Assembly: GCA_963733265.1 (NCBI GenBank)
Contig: CAVTCF010000001.1
Coordinates: 1,116,001 to 1,180,000, forward strand
Length of the DNA: 64,000 bases
From: PALSA-1006 sp963733265
Lineage (GTDB): Bacteria; Pseudomonadota; Gammaproteobacteria; Burkholderiales; Gallionellaceae
Direction: 5' to 3'
The notes beneath the pieces were generated by a model. It made no database searches and was not told the origin of the DNA. It saw only the letters and a list, made by a program, of their open reading frames with translations. Both the position numbers and the translations under genes were made by a program. This document shows, piece by piece, positions 44,849 through 53,810 of this stretch (the first letter of the stretch is position 1; every line of letters begins with the position of its first letter).

Positions 44849-44880
44849 AAGCCGCTGTATTTAGGTACAGCGGCTTTTTG
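44849..44880 (+). terminator. Terminator-like hairpin ahead of the NYN gene
   Basis: AAGCCGCTGTA, loop TTTAGG, TACAGCGGCTT, then TTTTG. It ends 19 bp before the NYN start codon, so it may end integrase transcription or act as an attenuator. Confidence 0.75.
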
Positions 44881-44898
44881 CATTTTTGGAAAAAACAA

Positions 44899-45552
44899 AT
44901 GAAAACTATTGTCTATGTAGACGGGTTTAATCTGTACTACCGCGCCTTAAAGGGAACGAAACATAAATGGCTAAATTTGCATGCACTTTGCGAGGTCGTA
45001 CTGCCAAAGAATTGCGATATTGTTGCCATCAATTATTACACGGCTCGTGTATCTAGTCGCATTGATCCTGATTCGCCAAAGGATCAAAACACCTATTTGA
45101 AAGCACTTAAAACCTTACCCAATCTCAATATCCACTTAGGCAACTTCCAAGCCAAGAACAAAATGATGTTTTTGGTTCAGCCGGTTGAATTTACTCCATC
45201 TAGCCAAGTTCAAGCACAACCCAACCCCAGATATGCCAAAGTCATCAAGACAGAAGAAAAGGGATCTGATGTGAACCTGGGGGTTCATCTGGTGCGAGAT
45301 GCATTCACTGGCGCTTTTGAACACGCCGCCATTATCACCAACGATACAGACTTGAAAGAGCCGCTGAGAATCGTTGTGGAAGAAGCCAAGCTCCCGATCA
45401 CCCTACTTACTCCAGTTGCCCAACCGGCAGAAGACCTGAAGAAGATAGCTACTCATATTCGTCACCTGAGTGCGTACTTGGGGGTGAGTCAGTTTCCTGA
45501 TCCTGTAATTGGTCAGGATGAACAGCATATAACGAAGCCTGCCAATTGGTAG
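44899..45552 (+). CDS. NYN-domain (LabA/PIN-like) putative nuclease
   Basis: 217 aa from the ATG at 44899; an earlier frame start at 44794 reads through hairpins and is rejected. NYN fold acidic residues: TIVYVDGFNLYYRALKG (Asp), KGSDVNLGVHLVRDAFTGAF (about 120), and AIITNDTDLKEPLRIVVEEA (about 145). This set binds Mg or Mn and cuts RNA in relatives. In mobile elements such genes may have defence or toxin-like roles, but this is not shown here. Stand-alone gene within the island. Confidence 0.8.
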   Translation: MKTIVYVDGFNLYYRALKGTKHKWLNLHALCEVVLPKNCDIVAINYYTARVSSRIDPDSPKDQNTYLKALKTLPNLNIHLGNFQAKNKMMFLVQPVEFTPSSQVQAQPNPRYAKVIKTEEKGSDVNLGVHLVRDAFTGAFEHAAIITNDTDLKEPLRIVVEEAKLPITLLTPVAQPAEDLKKIATHIRHLSAYLGVSQFPDPVIGQDEQHITKPANW

Positions 45553-45674
45553 CACAACAGATAGTTTTTGGTCAAAATTTTGTGTGAGTGATGAGTATCA
45601 AGAGGCCCCCGTGTTTCCCTCCTTTAACCCCCTTGGGGGGGTACCTTTGCCGGGATAAGTAATTCTTTAATATA

Positions 45675-45703
45675 TTGATTATTATACGTTATTATGGTAT
45701 AAT
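45675..45703 (+). promoter_or_regulatory. Strong sigma-70 promoter of the radC leader
   Basis: TTGATT (45675-45680), 17-bp spacer, TATAAT (45698-45703), 91 bp before the radC start. Confidence 0.75.
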
Positions 45704-45709
45704 AAGTCC

Positions 45710-45763
45710 AGTCGCACAAGGCGACTAAAGCGGCGAATCGGAGAGCGCTAACTCTCCGACCGC
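45710..45763 (+). promoter_or_regulatory. Structured 5' leader of the radC-like gene
   Basis: Starting about 7 bp after the -10 are two hairpins: AGTCGC-acaag-GCGACT (45710-45726), then a longer stem GCGG/CCGC with CGGAGAG-cgctaa-CTCTCCG (45730-45763). The start codon, with an AGGAG site, follows about 30 bp later. Such structure suggests post-transcriptional control, but the mechanism is unknown. Confidence 0.55.
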
Positions 45764-45793
45764 CTAACCACAATCGACTATTTAGGAGTCAAC

Positions 45794-46427
45794 ATGGCTA
45801 ATTCAAATTATAGCCCCGCATCTACGCGGGAGGGTGCATTTTTCTGCATCGGTGGCATGCCCACCAAGGGCGCGCAAACATCATACGAAAGGTTTTCTGA
45901 CACTGAGTTACTAGGCCGGCTTGTCGGCGTTAAGCAGGCCAAGAGCATCTATAAGGGTTCGCTTGCCTCGGTGTTCGCATCGGCGGATGACAAGGCATTA
46001 ACGGCGCGGGAATTGGTCAAGCGGTGGTTATGCGAAGAAATGAAAGCCGGTGATGCGCTGAATTCGCCGGGGGCGGTTCGTGAATATCTCAAGCTGCATT
46101 TCAATGGCCGCGAGTACGAAAGCTTTGTAGTAATTTTCCTTGATGCGCAGCATCGCGTGATTGACGTTGAAGAGCTTTTCCGGGGTACGCTGACACAAAC
46201 ATCCGTATATCCCCGCGAGGTGGTCAAGGCCGGGCTAAAGCATAACGCGGCGGCGGTGATTTTCGCTTCACAACCACCCAAGCGGAGTAACAGAACCGAG
46301 CCAATCAGACCGTATGTTAACCGATGCATTAAAGCAAGCCTTGGCACTGGTTGACGTGCGAGTACTGGATCATTTTGTGGTGGCGGGTAATCAGACGATG
46401 AGCTTTGCCGAGCGCGGATTAATTTAA
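45794..46427 (+). pseudogene. radC: RadC-like JAB-domain gene with a frameshift at the metal-binding motif
   Basis: The first frame encodes a RadC-family protein to residue about 158 (FVVIFLDAQHRVIDVEELFR and REVVKAGLKHNAAAVIFA are typical). The frame then shifts because of one extra T in TTTCGCTTCAC at about 46267. In the other frame the expected metal motif AHNHPSGVTEPSQSD continues, and the protein ends with FVVAGNQTMSFAERGLI at 46427. The intact product would be about 210 aa, the short plasmid/island type of RadC with no helix-hairpin-helix domain. Function as a DNA-repair factor is not established for the family. The JAMM metal site is lost as written. Confidence 0.85.
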
Positions 46428-46587
46428 CCATCGCGAAATAATGCACTTGCTGAATTACGCAAGTGCTAGACTATGTTTAATGTAAGTGGACACTTTAAAA
46501 ATACCAACTGACTTAATTCTCCAATAAATTAATCTTGGATTCTAATGAACCAATCTAACAAAAGATAATCATCAAAAACGAAAACAT

Positions 46588-46977
46588 CTATTTTTTATTG
46601 CAAACAATTTGGTAAAGAGGGTAGGTCGAATCATTTGATTCTGATTTATACTTTTCAATCTCTTCCCATTTTCCTGGTGAAGAATCTTTATAAGTTATTG
46701 TGCCTTTTCCCATATTGCCTGAATAAAAAGTCATTGTGTTTACAACCAACATCTCTCTAGTGCAATCAATTCCCACTTCAGTTTTAACTGATAAATAATT
46801 TTTACCTCCAAAACCTGGCATGGGTTGATTCGCATCAGCGAGATATTCAATTGTTTCATATTCGCCATGTGATTTTATTGAGGCTGGATCGTAATAAGTT
46901 GTCGCAAATGGATTTTTAAAAAAACCTTTCCAAGTGACGGTTTTTTTGTGTTCCATTTCTACATCAGCAATGGCCAA
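46588..46977 (-). CDS. Surface-adhesin-E-like protein, N-terminus missing
   Basis: 129 aa without a signal peptide. Its pattern (YYDPASIKSHGEYETIEYLA, GIDCTREMLVVNTMTFYSGN, ending PLYQIVCNKK with a Cys pair) parallels the exported protein at 37005-37445. Family members start with a signal peptide, so the first 20-25 residues have probably been lost where it abuts the broken integrase. The upstream spacer 46428-46587 holds no gene. Confidence 0.5.
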   Translation of the reverse strand: MAIADVEMEHKKTVTWKGFFKNPFATTYYDPASIKSHGEYETIEYLADANQPMPGFGGKNYLSVKTEVGIDCTREMLVVNTMTFYSGNMGKGTITYKDSSPGKWEEIEKYKSESNDSTYPLYQIVCNKK

Positions 46978-46991
46978 ATCCGTATAGTATG

Positions 46992-47465
46992 TTAGCTTCC
47001 GATAAACTGTTTCGGTATCTTCTGTTCGAATTTTAGGATTAGGGTCAGATAGATGTCACGTTCGAATGCGCGTACGGACTTGGCATGGTGGCCGGCACTC
47101 CATTCTTTCTGTTTCATGGTTAGCCATTCGCCTGCAACTCCTTCAAAGGTATTTTCGCTTGATGAGCTGGTTTCAGCCCGATTGATGCGTCGCTGGGTAA
47201 CTGGGTCTTTGTTTTCTCTGAGCAGGGCTTTGACTTCAGTTAGCTCAACTCTTGCTGCAGCCAAGGAGATGTCTGGGTATGGGCCAATAGAATAAATCTT
47301 CTCTTTGCCATCGATGCGATACTTGATCCGCCAAGTGGTCCCTCCGGCGGGAGTAATAAAAATGTGCAGACCGCCACCGTCAGCCAGCTTTTTGCCACGC
47401 TCTGCTTTTGCCACAAAGGCTTTAACAGCCTTATCTGATTGCTTTCCGCCAATACCCCCAGACAT
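46992..47465 (-). pseudogene. Truncated integrase (P4/DUF4102 type) next to the tmRNA gene
   Basis: 157 codons covering only the N-terminal arm-binding and start of the core-binding domain: ADGGGLHIFITPAGGTTWRI, KYRIDGKEKIYSIGPYPDIS, AGEWLTMKQKEWSAGHHAKS. The coding sequence stops after AFERDIYLTLI. The catalytic domain is absent. It lies 163 bp from the 3' end of the tmRNA gene, a common integration target for such enzymes. Confidence 0.85.
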
Positions 47466-47580
47466 ATAAAATCTCCCGGTTCAGAATTTAACAGTACCCC
47501 CTTTAATACCCCCATTATGGATGGATGTGGCAGGATTTTGCAAGACTAAAATGGACGATTAAAGCGTCGTGGATGCAAAG

Positions 47581-47605
47581 AAAAACGCCGTCTTGCGGAC
47601 GGCGT
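47581..47605 (-). terminator. Rho-independent terminator of ssrA
   Basis: On the minus strand CGCCGTC-CGCAA-GACGGCG followed by TTTTT, about 23 bp after the tmRNA 3' end. Confidence 0.85.
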
Positions 47606-47627
47606 TGGACTTTCTTGAAGCTTAAAA

Positions 47628-47996
47628 TGGTGGAGGTGGGGGGAATTGAACCCCCGTCCGCGAGTACTCTACACATAGTTCTACATACTTAGTCCAGTTA
47701 TTTAATTTTATCCGGCAGACGCCAACCGACAGGCTGCTACAGGACGAGTCACCTTAATTTTAGCTTCGTACAAAGTAACCCTGCACGACACGATTCTGTG
47801 TAATGACCTCACTCATCGCGGCATTACTGCCTTGAGCCCCTCCACAGACAGCAGGGTGTGAGGTCTAACCGGTTAAGCGGCTAGAGCGTACTTTTCGTCG
47901 TTTGCGACTATTGGTTTTCCAGCTGATTTACGAGGTTGCGGGTCCTCGGTATGCCCTACGTTGCTTTGCCACCCACGTCGAAGCCAGGTCACCCCC
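47628..47996 (-). ncRNA. ssrA: tmRNA (transfer-messenger RNA)
   Basis: 369 nt. The 5' end GGGGGTG pairs with CACCTCC before the 3' CCA; GACCTGGCTTCGACGTGGG follows the 5' acceptor strand as usual. The tag reading frame GCAAACGACGAAAAGTACGC encodes ANDEKYALAA and a stop, ending in the ALAA degradation signal. The tRNA-like 3' end contains GGGTTCAATTCCCCCCAC. Rescues ribosomes on broken mRNAs with SmpB. Its 3' end appears to have served as an attachment site, as a truncated integrase begins 163 bp downstream. Confidence 0.97.
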
Positions 47997-48096
47997 GATT
48001 CGATATGCTTTACAACTTATTGGTCACGGCTGTGTGTATTTGCATGCCATGAGCATAAGTTGCAAGTCGCATTATAACATCTACGGCTGGCCAGTG

Positions 48097-49485
48097 CTAA
48101 ATCGCTTTGGCGGTTTGCAGGAAGCGGGTCAAATGCCGATCTGCTTTGGTGGCGTGAGAGGAGAACCAATCCAGTAGCAGCAATTCGGTGCGAAATGAGA
48201 GATAGCGAGGGTCGTCCATGCCGGATAGAGATTTTATTTCCAGTTCTTTGTAGTTCTCGGTAAAGCGTTTGTGTTCTTGCTGGTGACTTTCGGTGAACGG
48301 ATATTTGTGTTGCTTCATCAATTCATCCTCGATTGGAAACAGGGTTTGTGTATGTTCGTCCAAAAAGGCAAAGATGTCGCGAAAGTTGTTGGCGTTATTT
48401 TGTTTAATTTGAGAGATAAGCAGGTTAATCTTGTCGAGCAATTTGCGGTGTGACATATCGAGCGGCTCAAAACCATTAAGGAATTCATCTTTCCATGTCA
48501 GGCCTAGCTCAAATTCGCCGGTGCTGTGGTGTTGTCCGCCGGCTTGATATTCTTGGCAACGCTCAAGATAGAATTGCGCAGGGTAATCGTTCGGTGCGAT
48601 CTCGACACATTTTTTCAGCAGCTCCAGCGCGCGCGGAATTTCTTTTAAGTGGTAATAGGCAATGGCCTCGTCGAAAAGGGGCTGGCAGGCGACTTTGCAA
48701 CTGCGCAATTCCGCAGGGTCGTTATCAAATACTTCGAAGATCGACAACGGTTGCAACTTTCCTTTCACGCGGATGCGGTCAAGAAAACGAATATGGTATT
48801 TGGTCGGGTTGCTCAGGTCATACAACGTGTTCTGGCTGATGATCAGCGGCGAGTGATAAGTTTTGGTGGCTTCTTCAAGTCTTGCTGTGAGGTTGACCGC
48901 ATCGCCGATCACGGTACTGTCCATGCGGTTTATTCCGCCCACCGTGCCTATCATTACTCTGCCGGTGTTCAAACCGATGCCGATATGAATAGCGATATAG
49001 CCGGCACGGGTACGTCCCTCATTGTAGAGGTCGAGGCGTTCCAGCATGGCAATTGCCCCGGCGAGCGCATCATCGGCACCATACGCAAAAAGAGCCATAA
49101 TTGCATCGCCGATGTATTTGTCGATAATGCCGCGATGTTTGCTGATGACCGGCTCCATCTGGCTGAGATAGGAGTTGATGAATTCAAAATTCTCGGCCGG
49201 AGTCAATGATTCGGACAAGGGAGTGAAATCACGAATGTCCGAAAACATGATGGTCATTTTGCGCTCGACCTGATCCCCGAGTTTTACATCAACGATACTT
49301 TTGACATCAAGCAGATTGAGCAATTGGTGCGGAATCAAACGCCCATAGGCGATTTCGGTTTGCTGCAACAGGGTTAATGCTTGTTGATGTGCATAGATAA
49401 CCTTGTGCAGGATTTCTTGCAGACCTTCCGGAGTGGGCGTGACTTGGGCCGGGACATTCAGTGGTGAATTTTGTTCATCATTCAT
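48097..49485 (-). CDS. Class III adenylate/guanylate cyclase with C-terminal hemerythrin-like domain
   Basis: 462 aa from the ATG at 49485 (GGGAGG upstream). Order: about 60 residues of helices; class III cyclase domain (about 75-255) with MTIMFSDIRDFTPLSESLTP (metal Asp), DKYIGDAIMALFAY and STVIGDAVNLTARLEEATK; a TPR-like helical part (about 265-315); then a bacteriohemerythrin-like domain (about 335-460) with FEPLDMSHRKLLDKINLL, PIEDELMKQHKYPF, TESHQQEHKRF and DWFSSHATKADRHL. One expected iron-ligand His, in the position before the EDE motif, is Leu (TQTLFPIEDE). I infer that oxygen or iron status may control cyclic nucleotide production. Monocistronic. Confidence 0.88.
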   Translation of the reverse strand: MNDEQNSPLNVPAQVTPTPEGLQEILHKVIYAHQQALTLLQQTEIAYGRLIPHQLLNLLDVKSIVDVKLGDQVERKMTIMFSDIRDFTPLSESLTPAENFEFINSYLSQMEPVISKHRGIIDKYIGDAIMALFAYGADDALAGAIAMLERLDLYNEGRTRAGYIAIHIGIGLNTGRVMIGTVGGINRMDSTVIGDAVNLTARLEEATKTYHSPLIISQNTLYDLSNPTKYHIRFLDRIRVKGKLQPLSIFEVFDNDPAELRSCKVACQPLFDEAIAYYHLKEIPRALELLKKCVEIAPNDYPAQFYLERCQEYQAGGQHHSTGEFELGLTWKDEFLNGFEPLDMSHRKLLDKINLLISQIKQNNANNFRDIFAFLDEHTQTLFPIEDELMKQHKYPFTESHQQEHKRFTENYKELEIKSLSGMDDPRYLSFRTELLLLDWFSSHATKADRHLTRFLQTAKAI

Positions 49486-49536
49486 GTGCCCTCCCTTCGA
49501 AAATGTTTTTTGTTGCACCAAAGATGATACCGCTGA

Positions 49537-50190
49537 TTACGATTCTATGTAACGCAGCAATTCAAGCGGGGTCTTTATCCGGCCTGCTGCTTGCCAGGAA
49601 TCAAGCGAGGCGAGCGGGTTGATATAGCCGTATTCGGCGATGATGCCGCGCATATTCGCCGCATTGGCGGCATCCATGTCGCGTTTATCGTCGCCCAGAT
49701 ACAGGCAATATTCAGGAGCAACATCCATTTGCTTGGCTGCGAACAGCAGGGGCATAGGGTACGGCTTGGCTTGAGCACAAGTGTCTCCGCTAACCATGCA
49801 GCGGGCCCGGTTTGCGTAGCCCAGCGCTTGCATCAGCGGCAGGGTAAAACGATGGGGCTTGTTGGTGACGATACCCCAGGGCAGGCCGCGCTGCTCAATA
49901 GTTGCAATCAATTCGCCCATGCCTGCGAATAGCGTGGTGTGTTCGCAGATATGTGCGGCGTGATGAGCCAGAAATTCATTGCGCAGTGAGGTGAAGCGCG
50001 GATCGTCAGGCGTGATGCCGAAACCCAGCCCAAGCAGGCCGGGTGTTCCATGTGAGGCTTGCAGACGGGATTTTTCCAGTGGCACTGGAGGCAGGTTGTT
50101 CAGAGCCAGCACGTGGTTAAGGGATGCACCGAGATCGGGGGCAGTGTCGGCAAAGGTTCCGTCGAGGTCAAAAAGAACCGCTTTAATCAC
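49537..50190 (-). CDS. gph: Phosphoglycolate phosphatase
   Basis: 217 aa from a GTG at 50190 that overlaps the ubiG stop by 8 bp. HAD fold: motif I VLFDLDGTFADTAPDLG (nucleophile Asp), motif II GIVTNKPHRFT, motif III/IV region AKPYPMPLLFAAKQMDV and LYLGDDKRDMDAANAANM. Removes phosphate from 2-phosphoglycolate formed in photorespiration-like oxygenation or DNA repair. The ubiG-gph coupling is common in beta-proteobacteria. A longer frame starting at 50238 would need to read through ubiG. Confidence 0.88.
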   Translation of the reverse strand: MIKAVLFDLDGTFADTAPDLGASLNHVLALNNLPPVPLEKSRLQASHGTPGLLGLGFGITPDDPRFTSLRNEFLAHHAAHICEHTTLFAGMGELIATIEQRGLPWGIVTNKPHRFTLPLMQALGYANRARCMVSGDTCAQAKPYPMPLLFAAKQMDVAPEYCLYLGDDKRDMDAANAANMRGIIAEYGYINPLASLDSWQAAGRIKTPLELLRYIES

Positions 50191-50878
50191 GGCGACAGGC
50201 GACCAAATAATTGACATCGGTATCTTGGCCCAATGCATAGGTCTTGTGCAGCGGGTTGTAACTCAAGCCGGTGATGTCCGCCACGTTCAGGCCTGTATTC
50301 CGGCACCATTGGGCCAATTCGGAAGGCTTGATGAATTTGGCATAATCATGTGTTCCTCGCGGCAACAGGCGCAACAAGTATTCCGCACCGAGGATGGCAA
50401 AAAGATATGACTTCGGATTGCGGTTCAAGGTGGAGAAAAACACATGACCGCCGGGTTTGACCAGTTTTGCGCATGCCGCGACGACACCGGCAGGGTCGGG
50501 AACATGCTCCAGCATTTCCATGCAAGTCACTACATCGTATTGTTTCGGGCGCTCGGCGGCCAGTTCTTCCACGGCAATGTTGCGATATTCGACCTGTTTG
50601 CCGGATTCCAGCAAATGCAGTTTGGCAACTTGCAACGATTTTTCAGCAAGGTCGATGCCGGTCACGGTTGCTCCTGAGCCGGCTATGCTTTCAGCCAGAA
50701 TGCCGCCGCCGCACCCTACATCCAATACGGTTTTGCCGGAAAGCGCCGAGATGCGGTTGATGTAATCCAGACGCAGCGGGTTAATCTCGTGCAGCGGCTT
50801 GAATTCGCTATTCGGATCCCACCACTTATGGGCAAGCAGCGAGAATTTTTCGAGTTCGATTGGATCGGCGTTGGTCAT
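50183..50878 (-). CDS. ubiG: Ubiquinone biosynthesis O-methyltransferase
   Basis: 231 aa from the ATG at 50878 (MTNADPIELEKFSLLAHKWW). The SAM site VLDVGCGGGILAESIAGSGA (about 50-68), acidic loop TGIDLAEKS and later EMLEHVPDPAGVV identify the class I methyltransferase. UbiG makes both O-methyl transfers in ubiquinone synthesis on the cytoplasmic face of the membrane. First gene of a ubiG-gph operon. Confidence 0.95.
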   Translation of the reverse strand: MTNADPIELEKFSLLAHKWWDPNSEFKPLHEINPLRLDYINRISALSGKTVLDVGCGGGILAESIAGSGATVTGIDLAEKSLQVAKLHLLESGKQVEYRNIAVEELAAERPKQYDVVTCMEMLEHVPDPAGVVAACAKLVKPGGHVFFSTLNRNPKSYLFAILGAEYLLRLLPRGTHDYAKFIKPSELAQWCRNTGLNVADITGLSYNPLHKTYALGQDTDVNYLVACRRD

Positions 50879-51035
50879 GGCTTGGATTATAAATGAACAG
50901 ATAGCTGACTTTAACAAAACTCTTCGCAATAGCCAAACTAAAGAAGGTCGTCCACGGGTAGTGAGCAGGGGGGTGGGGTGTGATAGAATGCCGTCTTCGA
51001 TTTAAATTCCTGCCAGTTCATTACTAAGGTTGCAA

Positions 51036-53648
51036 ATGGAACAACAATTCGCCAAAGAAACCCTGCCTGTTAGCCTTGAAGAGGAGATGCGCAAGTCGTA
51101 CCTCGAATACGCCATGAGCGTGATCGTGGGGCGCGCCCTGCCTGATGCACGTGATGGCCTGAAACCGGTGCATCGCCGCGTGTTGTTTGCCATGCACGAG
51201 CTTTCCAACGATTGGAACCGGGCTTACAAGAAATCTGCGCGTATCGTTGGCGATGTCATCGGTAAGTACCACCCGCACGGAGATACAGCGGTTTACGACA
51301 CTATTGTGCGTATGGCGCAGGATTTTTCTTTGCGCTACCCGCTGGTGGATGGTCAGGGTAACTTCGGTTCGGTGGACGGAGATAATGCGGCGGCAATGCG
51401 TTATACCGAAATCCGCATGGCGCGTATCGCGCACGAATTGCTGGCCGATCTGGATAAAGAAACGGTGGATTTCGGGCCTAACTACGACGGTTCCGAGCAT
51501 GAGCCGCTGGTATTCCCTTCGCGCTTTCCCAATTTGCTGGTGAACGGATCGTCGGGTATTGCCGTGGGTATGGCGACCAATATTCCTCCGCATAACCTTT
51601 CTGAAGTGATCGACGCCTGTTTTGCGCTGTTGAAAAATCCGGATATCGACATTGAAGAATTAATCGATATCGTGCCTGCACCGGACTTTCCAACTGCGGG
51701 AATCATTTACGGATTGGCGGGGGTTAAGGAAGGTTACCGTACCGGACGCGGCCGTGTGGTAATGCGTGGGCGTGTTCACTTTGAAGAAATCGGCAAGGGA
51801 GATCGTCAGGCCATTATTATCGACGAACTGCCTTATCAGGTGAATAAAGCCAATCTGCTGGTTAAAGTTGGCGAATTGGTGCGTGAAAAGAAGATCGAAG
51901 GTATCACCGAAATTCGCGATGAGTCGGATAAGTCCGGCATGCGCGCGGTGATTGAATTGCGTCGCGGTGAGATGCCGGAAGTGATCCTCAATCATTTGTA
52001 CAAGCAGACCCAGTTGCAGGATAGCTTCGGTATGAACATGGTGGCTTTGCTCGATGGCCAACCGCAATTGCTCAACCTGAAACAGTTCCTCAATGCATTC
52101 CTGCGCCATCGGCGCGAAGTGGTGACGCGCCGTACAATATTTGAACTGCGCAAAGCGCGTGAGCGTGGCCATGTTTTGGAAGGTTTGGCCGTTGCGCTTT
52201 CCAATGTGGATGAAATCATTGCGCTGATTAAAGCAGCGGCGACACCGGCTATAGCCAAGCAAGATTTGATGGCTAGAGAATGGCGTTCTTCGTTAGTGGA
52301 AGAGATGTTGAGCCGCGTGAGCGATGCTTCGCGCCCCGAATCTCTGGCACCAGAATATGGTATGCAAGGCTCGGGCGAGCAGCGTGCCTACAAACTTTCC
52401 GATGTGCAGGCACAGGCTATTCTGGAATTGCGTTTGCAGCGTTTGACCGGCTTGGAGCAAGACAAAATCGTCGGCGAGTATCGCGAGGTGATGGACACCA
52501 TCACCGACCTGCTAGATATTTTGGCTAAACCTGAGCGTGTGACGCAGATCATCAACGACGAACTGGTTGCCATTAAATCTCAATACGGTGACAAACGCCG
52601 CAGCGAGATCGTGACCCATACGCATGATATGAGCATGGAAGATTTTGTAACGCCGGAAGATGTTGTCGTTACACTTTCACATGGCGGTTACATGAAGGCG
52701 CAAAAGCTGGACGAATACCGTGCGCAGAAGCGCGGCGGACGTGGAAAACAGGCAGCCTCGACCAAGGAAGACGATTTTGTCGATAACTTGTTTATCGCCA
52801 ATACGCACAATTACATTCTGTGCTTCTCCAGCCGCGGCCGTGTGTATTGGCTGAAAGTGTATGACGTGCCGCAAGGGACGCGCACGATGCGCGGCAAGCC
52901 GATTGTGAATCTGTTACCGCTGGAAGGCGATGAAAAGATCAACGCCATTCTGCCGGTGAAAGAATTTACCGATGATCAATTTGTGTTCTTCGCGACTTCT
53001 GATGGAACGGTGAAGAAGACGCCGCTGTCCGAGTTTGCCAATCCACGCAAGGCAGGCATTATCGCCATCAATCTGGATGAAGGTGATTTCCTCATCGGTG
53101 TGGCGATCACCGACGGTACGCATGATGTGATGTTGTTCTCGGACGAAGGCAGGGCAGTTAGATTTGAAGAGGGTGATGTGCGTCCGCTGGGGCGTGCAAC
53201 CCGTGGCGTGCGCGGCATGAACCTGATCAAGGGCGGCAAGGTCATCGCGCTGCTGGTGGCTGAGAACGAAGAACAGACCGTGTTGACCGCGACTGAAAAT
53301 GGTTACGGTAAACGCACCCCGATTGTTGAATACACCCGTCACGGACGCGGCACACAGGGCATCACTGCGATCCAGACTTCGGATCGTAACGGCAAAGTGG
53401 TCGCGGCCACGCTGGTGAATACCGAAGACGAAATCATGCTCATCGGTACCAACGGCGTGCTGATCCGCACTCGCGTCAAAGAAATTCGCGAGATGGGGCG
53501 CACAACACAAGGGGTGACACTGATCAATCTGGAGAAAGGCGAGAAACTGGCCGGATTGAGCCGCATTGCCGAGACAGAAGATGATGGTATTGAAGGTGAT
53601 GTAGCGGAAGACAATGGCGGAGAGGATTCCGCAGAAGATCAAAACTAA
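51036..53648 (+). CDS. gyrA: DNA gyrase subunit A
   Basis: 870 aa from the ATG at 51036 (AAGG upstream). Active-site Tyr in AAMRYTEIRMARIAH; quinolone-resistance-determining region GKYHPHGDTAVYDTIVRMAQ carries Thr at the position equivalent to E. coli Ser83, a natural variant also seen in other species. The GyrA box in the C-terminal wrapping domain is QKRGGRGKQ. The C-terminus is acidic (EDDGIEGDVAEDNGGEDS). Introduces negative supercoils with GyrB. First gene of the gyrA-serC-pheA cluster. Confidence 0.98.
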   Translation: MEQQFAKETLPVSLEEEMRKSYLEYAMSVIVGRALPDARDGLKPVHRRVLFAMHELSNDWNRAYKKSARIVGDVIGKYHPHGDTAVYDTIVRMAQDFSLRYPLVDGQGNFGSVDGDNAAAMRYTEIRMARIAHELLADLDKETVDFGPNYDGSEHEPLVFPSRFPNLLVNGSSGIAVGMATNIPPHNLSEVIDACFALLKNPDIDIEELIDIVPAPDFPTAGIIYGLAGVKEGYRTGRGRVVMRGRVHFEEIGKGDRQAIIIDELPYQVNKANLLVKVGELVREKKIEGITEIRDESDKSGMRAVIELRRGEMPEVILNHLYKQTQLQDSFGMNMVALLDGQPQLLNLKQFLNAFLRHRREVVTRRTIFELRKARERGHVLEGLAVALSNVDEIIALIKAAATPAIAKQDLMAREWRSSLVEEMLSRVSDASRPESLAPEYGMQGSGEQRAYKLSDVQAQAILELRLQRLTGLEQDKIVGEYREVMDTITDLLDILAKPERVTQIINDELVAIKSQYGDKRRSEIVTHTHDMSMEDFVTPEDVVVTLSHGGYMKAQKLDEYRAQKRGGRGKQAASTKEDDFVDNLFIANTHNYILCFSSRGRVYWLKVYDVPQGTRTMRGKPIVNLLPLEGDEKINAILPVKEFTDDQFVFFATSDGTVKKTPLSEFANPRKAGIIAINLDEGDFLIGVAITDGTHDVMLFSDEGRAVRFEEGDVRPLGRATRGVRGMNLIKGGKVIALLVAENEEQTVLTATENGYGKRTPIVEYTRHGRGTQGITAIQTSDRNGKVVAATLVNTEDEIMLIGTNGVLIRTRVKEIREMGRTTQGVTLINLEKGEKLAGLSRIAETEDDGIEGDVAEDNGGEDSAEDQN

Positions 53649-53649
53649 T

Positions 53650-53790
53650 GGTAACCTCTAAAAGTCCAATTTTCGTCGCTATGCGGCGTTGCTTACAAAA
53701 AATTACTTCTTACATATCATGTGTATGCTGCGGCGTAATTTTTTGCTCGCGCCTTGCCTAGCTTAGAAAATTGAATTTTTAGAGGTTCCC
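53650..53790. repeat. Palindromic 141-bp element between gyrA and serC
   Basis: Terminal arms GGTAACCTCTAAAA...AATTTTC and GAAAATT...TTTTTAGAGGTTCC are inverted; a second inner pair is CAAAAAATTAC and GTAATTTTTTG. It could fold into a long hairpin on either strand, in the manner of a REP/MITE-like intergenic repeat, and may also act as a terminator or mRNA stabiliser. No coding capacity. Confidence 0.8.
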
Positions 53791-53810
53791 AAATCTCAAG
53801 AGAAAAAGTG

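Noticed and set aside
44794..44898. Upstream start of the NYN protein
   Set aside because: That frame passes through two hairpins including a terminator; the ATG at 44899 fits the family start.
50190..50238. Upstream start for gph
   Set aside because: It reads in ubiG's 3' end; the GTG at 50190 overlaps the ubiG stop as in related operons.
53760..53810. A start for serC inside the palindromic repeat
   Set aside because: No frame from the element continues into SerC; the family begins at the ATG at 53811.
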